Shown here: one piece after another, positions 15,590-22,014 of the stretch
Layout: each line of letters starts with the position of its first letter
How positions within the stretch are numbered: position 1 is the stretch's first letter
Assembly (NCBI GenBank): GCA_934122385.1
Contig: CAKOWP010000013.1
Location: 1-25,983 of the forward strand
Length of the DNA: 25,983 bases
Direction: 5' to 3'
DNA from: an uncultured Clostridia bacterium
GTDB taxonomy: Bacteria; Bacillota; Clostridia; TANB77; CAG-508
Notes under the pieces: model-generated
Databases searched by the model: none
The model's input: the letters and a program-made list of their open reading frames with translations, nothing else
What the model was told of the DNA's origin: nothing
Program-made: the position numbers and the translations under genes

Positions 15590-16042
15590 TTATTTTTGTT
15601 CATATATTTCTTTTAGCAATGCCTCTTCTAGTGTTTTAGAAAAGTTAATTTTTAGTTCTTCAGCTTTTGTATTTATCCATTTGGGAATATTTACAGTTTT
15701 TTTCACTAATTCTTTTCCCCATTTTTTGGCAAATTCGCTTATATCTACTGATATATATGTTTTAAATTTAGAAATATAGTTCCAATTTTCTATGTCTAAT
15801 TTTTTTTCAAATTCTTCAATATTTATATCTTGTATTTTGCTCGCTTTTGGTATTTTGTTGCCATCTTCCATTCCGTCTAATACTATTCCAGCTATTAAAT
15901 CTTCTGCCATCTCCATCGCGTTTTCCAAACTATCTCCACAAGTTGACGCATTAATATTTAATTCATTTTCTAAATCTGGAACAAATACAGAATATTCTCC
16001 TTCTTTTTCTTCATAAAATAATACTGGATAAATAACTTTCAT
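15590..16042 (-). CDS. hicB: HicB family antitoxin with C-terminal DNA-binding domain
   Basis: 150 residues. The N-terminal partial RNase H-like fold of HicB is seen in 'MKVIYPVLFYEEKEGEYSVFVPDL', then 'TCGDSLENAMEMAEDLIAGIVLDGMEDGNKIPKAS'. The C-terminus 'KKTVNIPKWINTKAEELKINFSKTLEEALLKEI' looks like a ribbon-helix-helix DNA-binding unit. HicB neutralises HicA and represses the operon. A GGAGGGGAATT precedes the ATG at 16042. It follows hicA with a 30-base gap that holds a hairpin. A middle extension (about 75-110) is longer than in the shortest HicB proteins. Confidence 0.87.
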   Translation of the reverse strand: MKVIYPVLFYEEKEGEYSVFVPDLENELNINASTCGDSLENAMEMAEDLIAGIVLDGMEDGNKIPKASKIQDINIEEFEKKLDIENWNYISKFKTYISVDISEFAKKWGKELVKKTVNIPKWINTKAEELKINFSKTLEEALLKEIYEQK

Positions 16043-16059
16043 AATTCCCCTCCACTTAT

Positions 16060-16091
16060 TACAAGCACGGGCTTATTTCAGCCCTGCTTGT
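16060..16091 (-). other. Hairpin between hicA and hicB
   Basis: ACAAGCACGGGCT (16061-16073) pairs with AGCCCTGCTTGT (16080-16091) with one bulged C. It overlaps the last codons and stop of hicA. No T run follows on the minus strand, so it is more likely an mRNA structure that tunes the toxin:antitoxin ratio than a full terminator. Confidence 0.55.
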
Positions 16092-16258
16092 TTTAAGATA
16101 TTGTTAAGAGTTCCTTTTGGTATATCTCCTATATGATTCGGGGTACCGGTAAGCTTCCGTTTTGTTTCATTATGCTTATATATGTAATGTGAACCATTTG
16201 TATGGTGATGATACCAACCGTTGGAGATTAACAATTTCTCTAATTCTCGAAATGTCAT
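16073..16258 (-). CDS. hicA: HicA family mRNA interferase toxin
   Basis: 61 residues, the usual HicA size. A short dsRBD-like fold is seen: 'MTFRELEKLLISNGWYHHHTNGSHYIYKHNETKRKLTGTPNHIGDIPKGTLNNILKQAGLK'-type layout, with the conserved G-S-H (His24 area) that serves as the catalytic histidine, and the 'IPKGTLNNILKQAG' C-terminal helix. HicA cleaves mRNA when free of HicB. The ATG at 16258 follows GGAGGAAACGTC. The frame is open to 16309, but that lies upstream of the predicted transcript start, so the longer form is rejected. GC content here is higher than in neighbours, in keeping with a mobile toxin-antitoxin cassette. Confidence 0.88.
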   Translation of the reverse strand: MTFRELEKLLISNGWYHHHTNGSHYIYKHNETKRKLTGTPNHIGDIPKGTLNNILKQAGLK

Positions 16259-16280
16259 GACGTTTCCTCCTAACGGCTTT

Positions 16281-16309
16281 ATTATACTACGTATAATACG
16301 TATTGTCAA
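16281..16309 (-). promoter_or_regulatory. hicAB promoter with overlapping operator
   Basis: On the minus strand TTGACA (16309-16304), 17 bases and TATAAT (16286-16281) form a full consensus promoter. The spacer holds two TACGTA boxes (16288-16293 and 16297-16302) with TAA between them, a symmetric site well placed for repression by HicB. Confidence 0.85.
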
Positions 16310-16385
16310 TATTGTTATATTATTTTATGCAAATTATTATAAAAATATTCAAATTTTATCTAAAATAAAAATAAATCACAGGAAA

Positions 16386-16421
16386 AGTATAAAGTGGTGA
16401 CATTTGTCACCACTTTATACT
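16386..16421 (-). terminator. 17-bp perfect hairpin after the ferredoxin gene
   Basis: AGTATAAAGTGGTGACA (16386-16402) and TGTCACCACTTTATACT (16405-16421) are perfect reverse complements. On the minus strand TTTTCC follows. It lies 20 bases beyond the ferredoxin stop and probably ends the lepB-holB-ricT-ferredoxin transcript. Confidence 0.75.
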
Positions 16422-16440
16422 AATATCTAAAAATTTAAAA

Positions 16441-16611
16441 TTATTCTTCCTCTGGTGCTCCAACCGGGCAAACTCCTGCGCAAGTACCACAAGAAATACA
16501 TGCTGATGCATCTATAACGAATTTATCTTCACCTTGTGAAATGCATCCTACTGGACATTCTGCTGCACAAGCTCCGCAAGATATACATTTATCTGTAATT
16601 TTATATGCCAT
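16441..16611 (-). CDS. Clostridial-type 2[4Fe-4S] ferredoxin
   Basis: A 56-residue protein starting MAYKITDKCISCGACAAECP and ending VCPVGAPEEE. It has two classic clusters, CISCGACAAECP at 9-20 and CISCGTCAGVCP at 38-49, related by internal duplication. This is the small soluble electron carrier of anaerobes, and the likely acceptor for the Por complex in the same window. A strong AGGAGGTGAGAAAA precedes the ATG at 16611. The first 11 bases overlap the end of ricT in another frame, so it is probably translated in coupling with ricT. It is easily missed because of its size. The function is very secure; its tie to RicT is inference. Confidence 0.95.
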   Translation of the reverse strand: MAYKITDKCISCGACAAECPVGCISQGEDKFVIDASACISCGTCAGVCPVGAPEEE

Positions 16612-17548
16612 TTTTCTCACCTCCTAAAACTTTTTTGTCTTCTTGTTCTAGTTTTTCAAGTTCTTCTAATTCTTTCTTATTTTGAATTTCTTCTTCATCA
16701 ACTTGTTCTCTAGCAACATCTTTTATTACTAATACATCTTTGGCATCATATTTTTTATATGTATAACCATCTTCACCTTTAAACTTTATTCTTAATTTTT
16801 CTTTTAAAATTTCAATGTTGTCAACTTCGCCAATTCCATCTTCTGTTTTAACAATTGCTCCAACATTTGGTAGATTTTTCAACTTATCTAAATAAGCCTC
16901 GTCCTCATACTTTAAACAACACATAAGTCTTCCACAGTTTCCTGAAATTTTTGATGGATTTAACGAGATGTTTTGGTCTTTCGCCATTTTTATTGATACT
17001 GCCTCAAAATCATTTAAAAATGTACAACAACATAGCTCTCTACCACAAACTCCATTTCCACCTATTCTCTTAACTTCGTCTCTTACACCTATTTGACGTA
17101 GTTCAATTCTTGTTTTATAAATTGCAGCTAAATCTCTTACTAATTCTCTAAAATCCACTCTACCATCTGCTGTAAAGTAAAATAATATTTTGCTATTATC
17201 AAATTTGCATTCAACTTCTGTAAGAGTCATATTCAATTTGTGTTCTTTTATTTTCTTTTCACATACTTTAAATGCTTCTTTTTCTATTTCTTTGCATTCT
17301 TCGTGTCTTTTTATATCTCTATTTGTAGCTATTCTTAGTACTTTTTTTAATGGAGCTACTATTTTTTCGTCTTCAACATTTCTGTTTGGAATTAATACTT
17401 CTGCATATTCTTCACCTTGAGATGTCTCTACTATTACTTTATCTCCTTTTTGAACTTTTATTCCTTTTGGATTGAAAAAGTATATTTTTCCTAATTTTTT
17501 AAATCTTATTCCTACTATATTCTTCAAGTTTATTTTTCCTTTCCCCAT
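16601..17548 (-). CDS. ricT: RicT/YaaT, PSP1-domain Fe-S protein of the RNase Y regulatory complex
   Basis: 315 residues. The PSP1 domain spans about 60-145. The cysteine-rich core is 'GGNGVCGRELCCCTFLNDF' (Cys168, 173-175) and 'SGNCGRLMCCLKYE' (Cys205, 210, 211), diagnostic for YaaT. In Bacillus subtilis RicT works with RicA and RicF as a [4Fe-4S] complex that guides RNase Y mRNA processing, competence and sporulation. holB lies just upstream, the order found in many Firmicutes. The ATG at 17548 has a poor ribosome site; a TTG at codon 8 follows GGGGAAAGGA with good spacing and is a real alternative. The gene ends within the ferredoxin start. Confidence 0.92.
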   Translation of the reverse strand: MGKGKINLKNIVGIRFKKLGKIYFFNPKGIKVQKGDKVIVETSQGEEYAEVLIPNRNVEDEKIVAPLKKVLRIATNRDIKRHEECKEIEKEAFKVCEKKIKEHKLNMTLTEVECKFDNSKILFYFTADGRVDFRELVRDLAAIYKTRIELRQIGVRDEVKRIGGNGVCGRELCCCTFLNDFEAVSIKMAKDQNISLNPSKISGNCGRLMCCLKYEDEAYLDKLKNLPNVGAIVKTEDGIGEVDNIEILKEKLRIKFKGEDGYTYKKYDAKDVLVIKDVAREQVDEEEIQNKKELEELEKLEQEDKKVLGGEKNGI

Positions 17549-17646
17549 TTTTTATTTTTCTTATAAATCCTATATTTTTATTAATTAACGTATATATTAA
17601 AATTCTATATTTTTTCTACATAATTATACAAATATTTCTTTATATG

Positions 17647-18537
17647 TTAATTAACTTGTTCCCACAATTTAAGCAACATATTGTCTATACTCATATCATA
17701 ATTTGCATTTGATTGCAACCTTCTTTTGGTGTCTTCTACAATATTTATGCACATTGCATATTTACTAGACTTTTTTGCCAAATCTAACAAAATAATATTT
17801 ATATAATCTAAAATTTCAATTTTTTCCTCTTTTGCTTTGTAGATAGCTTCTGCATTATTCAAAGTATCTATTTTATCTCTATTTTCTAAATTTACAATGA
17901 CATTTTCTATTTGTTCATATTCTTCTTGTTTGTCTTGCAATTGAATAGCTTTTCCAATGCTACCCTGAAATGCTTCTAACATAATTTGACTATTTACTTT
18001 AGTTTGATAATTCTCTTCTAAAAATTTTATAATATTTTCATCTGATATTTTGTTAAAACGCAATATCATACATCTTGATTTTATAGTATCCAAAAATGCA
18101 CTTTCATTTGAACCTATAAGAATTATAGTAACGAATTCTGGCGGTTCTTCCAATGTTTTTAGCAAACAGTTTTGAGCCTCAGTAGTCATTTTATCACTAT
18201 CATTTATTATATAAACTTTTCTGTTTGAAATGATAGGCTTTTCAGCAACTTTATTTTGAAATTCTCTTATCTGTTCTATTTTTAAACTATTTCCATCTGG
18301 CTCGATTATTCGAAAATCCGGATTATTATTGCTATCAAATTCAATACAAGATTTGCATCTGTCACAATATTTATTTTCGTCGGTACATAAAATCATTTTT
18401 GCAAATTCTTTTGCTATTAATTTCTTTCCAATTCCTTCTGTTCCAACAAACATATAGCTGTGTGATGCTTTATTATTTTTTACTGCATTTGTTAACAATT
18501 CTTTTATATTATCATTTCCTAATATATTATTAAACAT
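17647..18537 (-). CDS. holB: DNA polymerase III delta' subunit
   Basis: 296 residues, a clamp-loader AAA+ protein. It opens 'MFNNILGNDNIKELLTNAVKNNKASHSYMFVGTEGIGKKLIA', with a P-loop at 32-39 in which the usual Ser/Thr after Lys is replaced by Lys. The zinc module is Cys51, Cys58, Cys61 and Cys64. Further on are 'VYIINDSDKMTTEAQNCLLKTLEEPPEFVTIILI' and 'SRCMILRF', conserved in delta' and DnaX. The altered P-loop suggests it does not itself hydrolyse ATP, as known for E. coli delta'. The ATG at 18537 follows CAGGAGATAGG. It helps to load the beta clamp during replication. Neighbours lepB (upstream) and ricT (downstream) are on the same strand. Confidence 0.92.
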   Translation of the reverse strand: MFNNILGNDNIKELLTNAVKNNKASHSYMFVGTEGIGKKLIAKEFAKMILCTDENKYCDRCKSCIEFDSNNNPDFRIIEPDGNSLKIEQIREFQNKVAEKPIISNRKVYIINDSDKMTTEAQNCLLKTLEEPPEFVTIILIGSNESAFLDTIKSRCMILRFNKISDENIIKFLEENYQTKVNSQIMLEAFQGSIGKAIQLQDKQEEYEQIENVIVNLENRDKIDTLNNAEAIYKAKEEKIEILDYINIILLDLAKKSSKYAMCINIVEDTKRRLQSNANYDMSIDNMLLKLWEQVN

Positions 18538-18596
18538 CCTATCTCCTGCTTTTTGTTCTTAGTAAATTGTTTTACTATTAAATAATTTAAATATTC

Positions 18597-19235
18597 TTAT
18601 TTTATTTTTCCAAATAGATTTAACGGCCAGATTCTTATCCAAACTTTGCTTTCTATTTTTTCTAATGGTATACATCCGAAGGCTCTACAGTCTGTACTAT
18701 GATTTCTATTATCGCCCATTGCAAATACACAATTTTCTGGAACTACAAAATCGTCAAATCCTGCTCCCATTAAATCTGTAACTATACCACTTTGAAGGTA
18801 ATCTTCTTGTAATGCTTCTCCATTTATATAAACTTTGTCATCTTTTATTTCAACATGTTCTCCTGGCAAAGCTATGACTCTTTTAATATAACTATCTTTT
18901 CCTATTTCCAATACATAATATGTAAATTTTCCCCATAAACTTGTTGGTTCATTCTCATATTTTGCTACCGGATTTGATTGGTCAATTTCATTATATGTGT
19001 ATGTCTTTTTGCTTGGTGCTTCAAATGTTATTATATCTCCTCTATTTGGCATTTTTTTAGTTGTTCTTCCCCATCTATTTAACCATAATCTTTGGTCTTG
19101 TACCAATGTTGGGTACATTGATACTTGTTTTACTATTGTTGGTGTTCCTATAAAATATCTAAATAACAACGCTAATACTATTGCTATTATTATACAGTAT
19201 ATCCATTCTAATATATCTTTTACTTTTTCATTCAT
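18597..19235 (-). CDS. lepB: Signal peptidase I
   Basis: 212 residues. One N-terminal membrane helix (about 9-30) is followed by the S26 catalytic domain outside the cell. The nucleophile lies in 'QVSMYPTL' (Ser39) and the general base in 'DSYIKRVIALPGE' (Lys118). Later boxes 'VFAMGDNRNHSTDCRAFG' complete the family pattern. It removes signal peptides from secreted proteins, which may include the surface proteins of this window that carry normal signals; prepilins need a different peptidase. AGGAGATAGATACAA precedes the ATG. The gene appears intact and is probably the first of the run lepB-holB-ricT-ferredoxin. Confidence 0.94.
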   Translation of the reverse strand: MNEKVKDILEWIYCIIIAIVLALLFRYFIGTPTIVKQVSMYPTLVQDQRLWLNRWGRTTKKMPNRGDIITFEAPSKKTYTYNEIDQSNPVAKYENEPTSLWGKFTYYVLEIGKDSYIKRVIALPGEHVEIKDDKVYINGEALQEDYLQSGIVTDLMGAGFDDFVVPENCVFAMGDNRNHSTDCRAFGCIPLEKIESKVWIRIWPLNLFGKIK

Positions 19236-19320
19236 TTGTATCTATCTCCTATCTTTTTTATCTTGTATATTATACATTAATTAAAAAGATTTATCAATAT
19301 TTTTATTACTAAAAATAAAG

Positions 19321-19351
19321 AAAAATGAGACAAATTTTTTGTCTCATTTTT
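19321..19351 (-). terminator. Terminator of the 63-residue membrane protein gene
   Basis: AAAAATGAGACAAA (19321-19334) pairs with TTTGTCTCATTTTT (19338-19351). It lies four bases beyond the stop codon on the minus strand, and T-rich sequence follows on both strands. Confidence 0.8.
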
Positions 19352-19354
19352 TTA

Positions 19355-19546
19355 CTAATTATTATCGTCGTTGTCTTTATACTCATCATAAATCTGTACG
19401 CCAATCAAAGCTATCACAAGTCCAATGATTAAACTCAAGTATGTACTTACAAAAATAGTGAGTACTTTAAAGAAAATTGAAGCCATATTAATCGAAAACT
19501 TTACTCCAATTGCCAAACCAATCAATGTAATGACTATCATTATCAT
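19355..19546 (-). CDS. Small two-helix membrane protein, unknown function
   Basis: 63 residues: 'MIMIVITLIGLAIGVKFSINM' and 'VSTYLSLIIGLVIALIGVQIY' are two membrane helices, with an acidic tail DEYKDNDDNN. I do not recognise a family. The ATG at 19546 has AGAAGG seven bases before it. However, a 15-codon basic ORF (19543-19590) with a better ribosome site ends in the overlap ATGA. A T TTA AAA slippery heptamer stands just before that stop and would carry ribosomes into this frame, giving a 78-residue protein with a strongly positive N-terminus. Either way the basic stretch appears to belong to this gene. A terminator follows directly. Confidence 0.6.
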   Translation of the reverse strand: MIMIVITLIGLAIGVKFSINMASIFFKVLTIFVSTYLSLIIGLVIALIGVQIYDEYKDNDDNN

Positions 19547-19590
19547 TTTAAATCCTTCTGTTTTTTTAGTTTTTCTTTTCTCCGCTTCAT
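19543..19590 (-). CDS. 15-residue basic leader ORF, possible frameshift partner of the membrane protein
   Basis: ATG at 19590 follows GGAAGGAGAATTTTT, the best ribosome site in this unit. The peptide is MKRRKEKLKKQKDLK, then TGA. The stop overlaps the ATG of the next ORF (ATGA). The last codons GAT TTA AAA TGA contain the heptamer T TTA AAA in the right phase for -1 slippage, after which the next codon read is the ATG at 19546. Translation coupling without frameshift is an equal option. Confidence 0.45.
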   Translation of the reverse strand: MKRRKEKLKKQKDLK

Positions 19591-19635
19591 AAAAATTCTC
19601 CTTCCTTTATTCAAACAACATTAAGAGTAATATAC

Positions 19636-19663
19636 ATTAAGCAAAATTTTCTTGCTTAATTAA
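19636..19663. repeat. Hairpin with the AAGCAA/TTGCTT stem in a divergent gap
   Basis: ATTAAGCAA and TTGCTTAAT pair around an AAATTTTC centre. It is related in sequence to the terminator stems at 7876, 9811 and 12008, but stands between divergent genes. Confidence 0.4.
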
Positions 19664-19676
19664 TATATGTCCTTTT

Positions 19677-19708
19677 TTTAATATACCACATTTTAATGGT
19701 ATATTAAA
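19677..19708 (+). promoter_or_regulatory. 12-bp inverted repeat upstream of the DUF6512 gene
   Basis: TTTAATATACCA and TGGTATATTAAA (19697-19708) are perfect reverse complements with an 8-base centre. The site ends about 35 bases before the ATG at 19744 and may be an operator or leader hairpin. Confidence 0.4.
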
Positions 19709-19743
19709 GGAATTTTTCATATACTGTATTGGAGGTATGAAAA

Positions 19744-20274
19744 ATGAAAAAATATAATTTTTTAAAATTCACTATTTTTAGTGGAATATTTGTAATGATA
19801 TTGGGCACTCTTTTACATTTCACATATGAATGGTCCGGAGATAATCTTTTTGTTGCATCTTTTAGTGCTGTAAATGAAAGTACTTGGGAACATTTAAAAT
19901 TATTATTTTATCCAATGCTTTTGACTTCTATAATTGGGTATTTTTATTTTGTACACAAATCATCAAATTTTTTATGTGCCCGATTATTGGGAATTTTAAC
20001 TGCTATTTTATTTACAATTATTTTCTTTTACACTTACACTGGTATTGTAGGAACTAATTTTGCTTTTATTGATATTAGCATTTTCTTTGTTGCTGTTATT
20101 TTAGGAGAGTTTGTGTCTTATAAAATTTTAAACTCTAATTTTATTTGTAACAATTTGAGTGTTTTTGTGGGATTACTGATTTTACTGTTGTGCTTTATTG
20201 TTTTTACCTATTACACTCCTGAAATTGGTTTATTTTTAGACCCGGTTACTTTTAGTTATGGTATTAATAATTAA
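19744..20274 (+). CDS. DUF6512-like membrane protein
   Basis: 176 residues with about six membrane helices. 'GTLLHFTYEWSGDNLFVASFSAVNESTWEHLKLLFYPMLLTSII' holds the conserved 'VNESTWEHLKLLFYPML' signature seen in a family of uncharacterised Firmicutes membrane proteins (DUF6512 as I recall it). The charged NESTWEH between helices suggests a functional site in the membrane. Function unknown. TTGGAGGTATGAAAA precedes the ATG. It has its own upstream region with a 12-bp palindrome, and a gap of about 95 bases separates it from the metallopeptidase gene, which has its own promoter. Confidence 0.8.
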   Translation: MKKYNFLKFTIFSGIFVMILGTLLHFTYEWSGDNLFVASFSAVNESTWEHLKLLFYPMLLTSIIGYFYFVHKSSNFLCARLLGILTAILFTIIFFYTYTGIVGTNFAFIDISIFFVAVILGEFVSYKILNSNFICNNLSVFVGLLILLLCFIVFTYYTPEIGLFLDPVTFSYGINN

Positions 20275-20334
20275 TGTAACAAAAACTTAATATTTTCTTA
20301 ACATTTCTGTAACATTCCTTTATGTATTTTGTTG

Positions 20335-20340
20335 TATAAT
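20335..20340 (+). promoter_or_regulatory. -10 box for the metallopeptidase gene
   Basis: TATAAT preceded by GTTG, 30 bases upstream of the ATG at 20370. A clear -35 box is not seen. Confidence 0.5.
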
Positions 20341-20369
20341 ATATTTAGTGATTTTTTAAGGAGAAATTT

Positions 20370-21491
20370 ATGAGCGTAGAATCAGATTTAAAAAAAGATG
20401 GTATAATAGTCATTAAAAAATTGAATACACTAAAAGTCAACTCTATAGCAAGAAATGTAGCTGTTAGATTATGCGAAACTTTTCCTGATTTTAATCTTAA
20501 TCAAAATGATTTATTTATTAAATTATCAAGATTAGATATGTATATTGCAAAAATGCCTGAAGGAATGGCAGAGGCAAATTACTTTTATAAAAATACCTCT
20601 ATATATTTTAATAATCATATTGCTGACGAGGATTTAGAAGAGTTTGCTATTCATGAATGTATACATTATATTCAGGAAATAAAAGATAAAAAGAATTATT
20701 TATTACGTATGGGTTTGTGTGATTATACAGAATTTAAAATATATGGTTTAGGTTTAAATGAAGCTGCTGTACAACTTATGGCATCTAAGGTTTTAGGTAT
20801 TCCTAAAGAATATGTAAAATATTTTAATATTACTTTTGAAACAAATAGCCCATCTTATTACCCTTTGGAGTGTTGCCTTGTTAACCAACTCGCATATCTT
20901 GTTGGAGAAGATGTTTTATTTGAAAGTACTATTAATAGCAATGATACTTTTAAAAATAAATTTATTGAAATTGTTGGTTATAAAAACTTTATGCATATCC
21001 AAGATAGTATTGATAAAATTTTAATGGCTGAAGAAGAGATTATCAAAATTAATAATAAAATTATTCAAGTTGATGATAGAAATAAAAAAGTTGATAATAT
21101 GATTAAAAAGATAAATTCTTTGAAAGATAGTATAACATCAACATTTATGAAAACTCAAAATCTTATTGTTTCAAGCTATTTTGATAAAGTATTTTTTGAA
21201 ATTAATGATTTAGAGGATATTGAGATTTATAGAAGAAAATTATATAATTTTAAAGATTACTTAGGTTCTACTGATGGATATACTTTCTTTAATGATTATT
21301 ATGTTGATAAAATGATGGATTTGGAAGATAAATATAATTTATTGGAGAATGTTCCTACTGACCCATCTATGTATTTGATTAAAAAGAAAACTTCTAAATT
21401 TTTAGCTATTTTCAGATATATTAAAAATTTATTTGTACATAATGGTGCTCAAAGCAATGTTGATAGTTTTGAAAATAATATTAATAAATAA
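20370..21491 (+). CDS. Putative soluble zinc metallopeptidase (HExxH), uncharacterised
   Basis: 373 residues, no signal peptide or membrane helix except a weakly hydrophobic stretch near 343-356. 'EEFAIHECIHYIQEI' carries the HExxH zinc motif with His95, Glu96 and His99. 'GLGLNEAAVQLMASKVLG' places a Glu at 131, 32 residues later, in the arrangement of gluzincins, where a second-helix Glu is the third zinc ligand. After about 215 the protein turns into a helical, charged region (KINNKIIQVDDRNKKVDNMIKKINSLKDS) that looks like a coiled coil, followed by a poorly conserved-looking tail. I do not recognise the family. AAGGAG precedes the ATG and a terminator follows, so it is a single-gene unit. 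Substrate unknown. Confidence 0.75.
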   Translation: MSVESDLKKDGIIVIKKLNTLKVNSIARNVAVRLCETFPDFNLNQNDLFIKLSRLDMYIAKMPEGMAEANYFYKNTSIYFNNHIADEDLEEFAIHECIHYIQEIKDKKNYLLRMGLCDYTEFKIYGLGLNEAAVQLMASKVLGIPKEYVKYFNITFETNSPSYYPLECCLVNQLAYLVGEDVLFESTINSNDTFKNKFIEIVGYKNFMHIQDSIDKILMAEEEIIKINNKIIQVDDRNKKVDNMIKKINSLKDSITSTFMKTQNLIVSSYFDKVFFEINDLEDIEIYRRKLYNFKDYLGSTDGYTFFNDYYVDKMMDLEDKYNLLENVPTDPSMYLIKKKTSKFLAIFRYIKNLFVHNGAQSNVDSFENNINK

Positions 21492-21510
21492 TTAAGTCAT
21501 AGACGAAAAG

Positions 21511-21546
21511 GAGATTTGAGCTAGAATATAACTCAAATCTCTTTTT
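21511..21546 (+). terminator. Terminator of the metallopeptidase gene
   Basis: GAGATTTGAG (21511-21520) pairs with CTCAAATCTC (21532-21541), followed by five T. Confidence 0.9.
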
Positions 21547-21572
21547 CTATATTACTTTTTTTAATCCATTTT

Positions 21573-21998
21573 TTATTTACTTTTTAAGTATTCTTTTATT
21601 GTTTCTGATGCATCTCTTCCAGAACGTGCAGCCCAAGCTACGGTTCCTTTACATCCTGCCAAATCTCCACCTGCAAATATTTTGGAATTAGAAGTTTGAT
21701 ATTTGTCGTTGATTATTACATTTCCCCATTTGTTTAATGTTAGTCCTAAATCTAAAACTTCGTCTGAAACATTACTTCCTAATGCCATTACTACATAATC
21801 TGTCTTTATTTCATAATTGCTTCCCTCTATATTAACTGGCACTAATCTTGTTTCTCCTTCTTTTTGAACTAGTTCTGTTTTTATAAGTTCTAGTTCTTCA
21901 ACTTTGTTATCTCCTTTTATTTCAACAATATTATTTTGAAATAAGAATTTTATTCCCTCATTTTTTGCATCTTCAATTTCTTTTTTTTCTGCTGGCAT
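21573..21998 (-). CDS. GltD-like oxidoreductase, C-terminal part after a frameshift
   Basis: 141 codons from the first ATG, but homology extends in this frame back to about 22043 ('GAKEVNVIYRRAEEQMPAEKKEIEDAKNEGI'), so it is the second half of the gene beginning at 22881. It has the adenine-dinucleotide tail 'YVVMALGSN' and the FAD-binding end 'KIFAGGDLAGCKGTVAWAARSGRDASETI', standard for GltD-type proteins. No ribosome site fits the ATG at 21998 well. Taken with the first part it gives a protein of about 436 residues. As it stands the FAD site is split between two frames. Confidence 0.7.
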   Translation of the reverse strand: MPAEKKEIEDAKNEGIKFLFQNNIVEIKGDNKVEELELIKTELVQKEGETRLVPVNIEGSNYEIKTDYVVMALGSNVSDEVLDLGLTLNKWGNVIINDKYQTSNSKIFAGGDLAGCKGTVAWAARSGRDASETIKEYLKSK

Positions 21999-22014
21999 TT
22001 GTTCTTCTGCTCTT

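Noticed and set aside
15408..15779. 123-codon plus-strand open frame spanning the porB end and hicB
   Set aside because: It overlaps porB, crosses the por terminator and runs antisense to hicB; the peptide is not protein-like.
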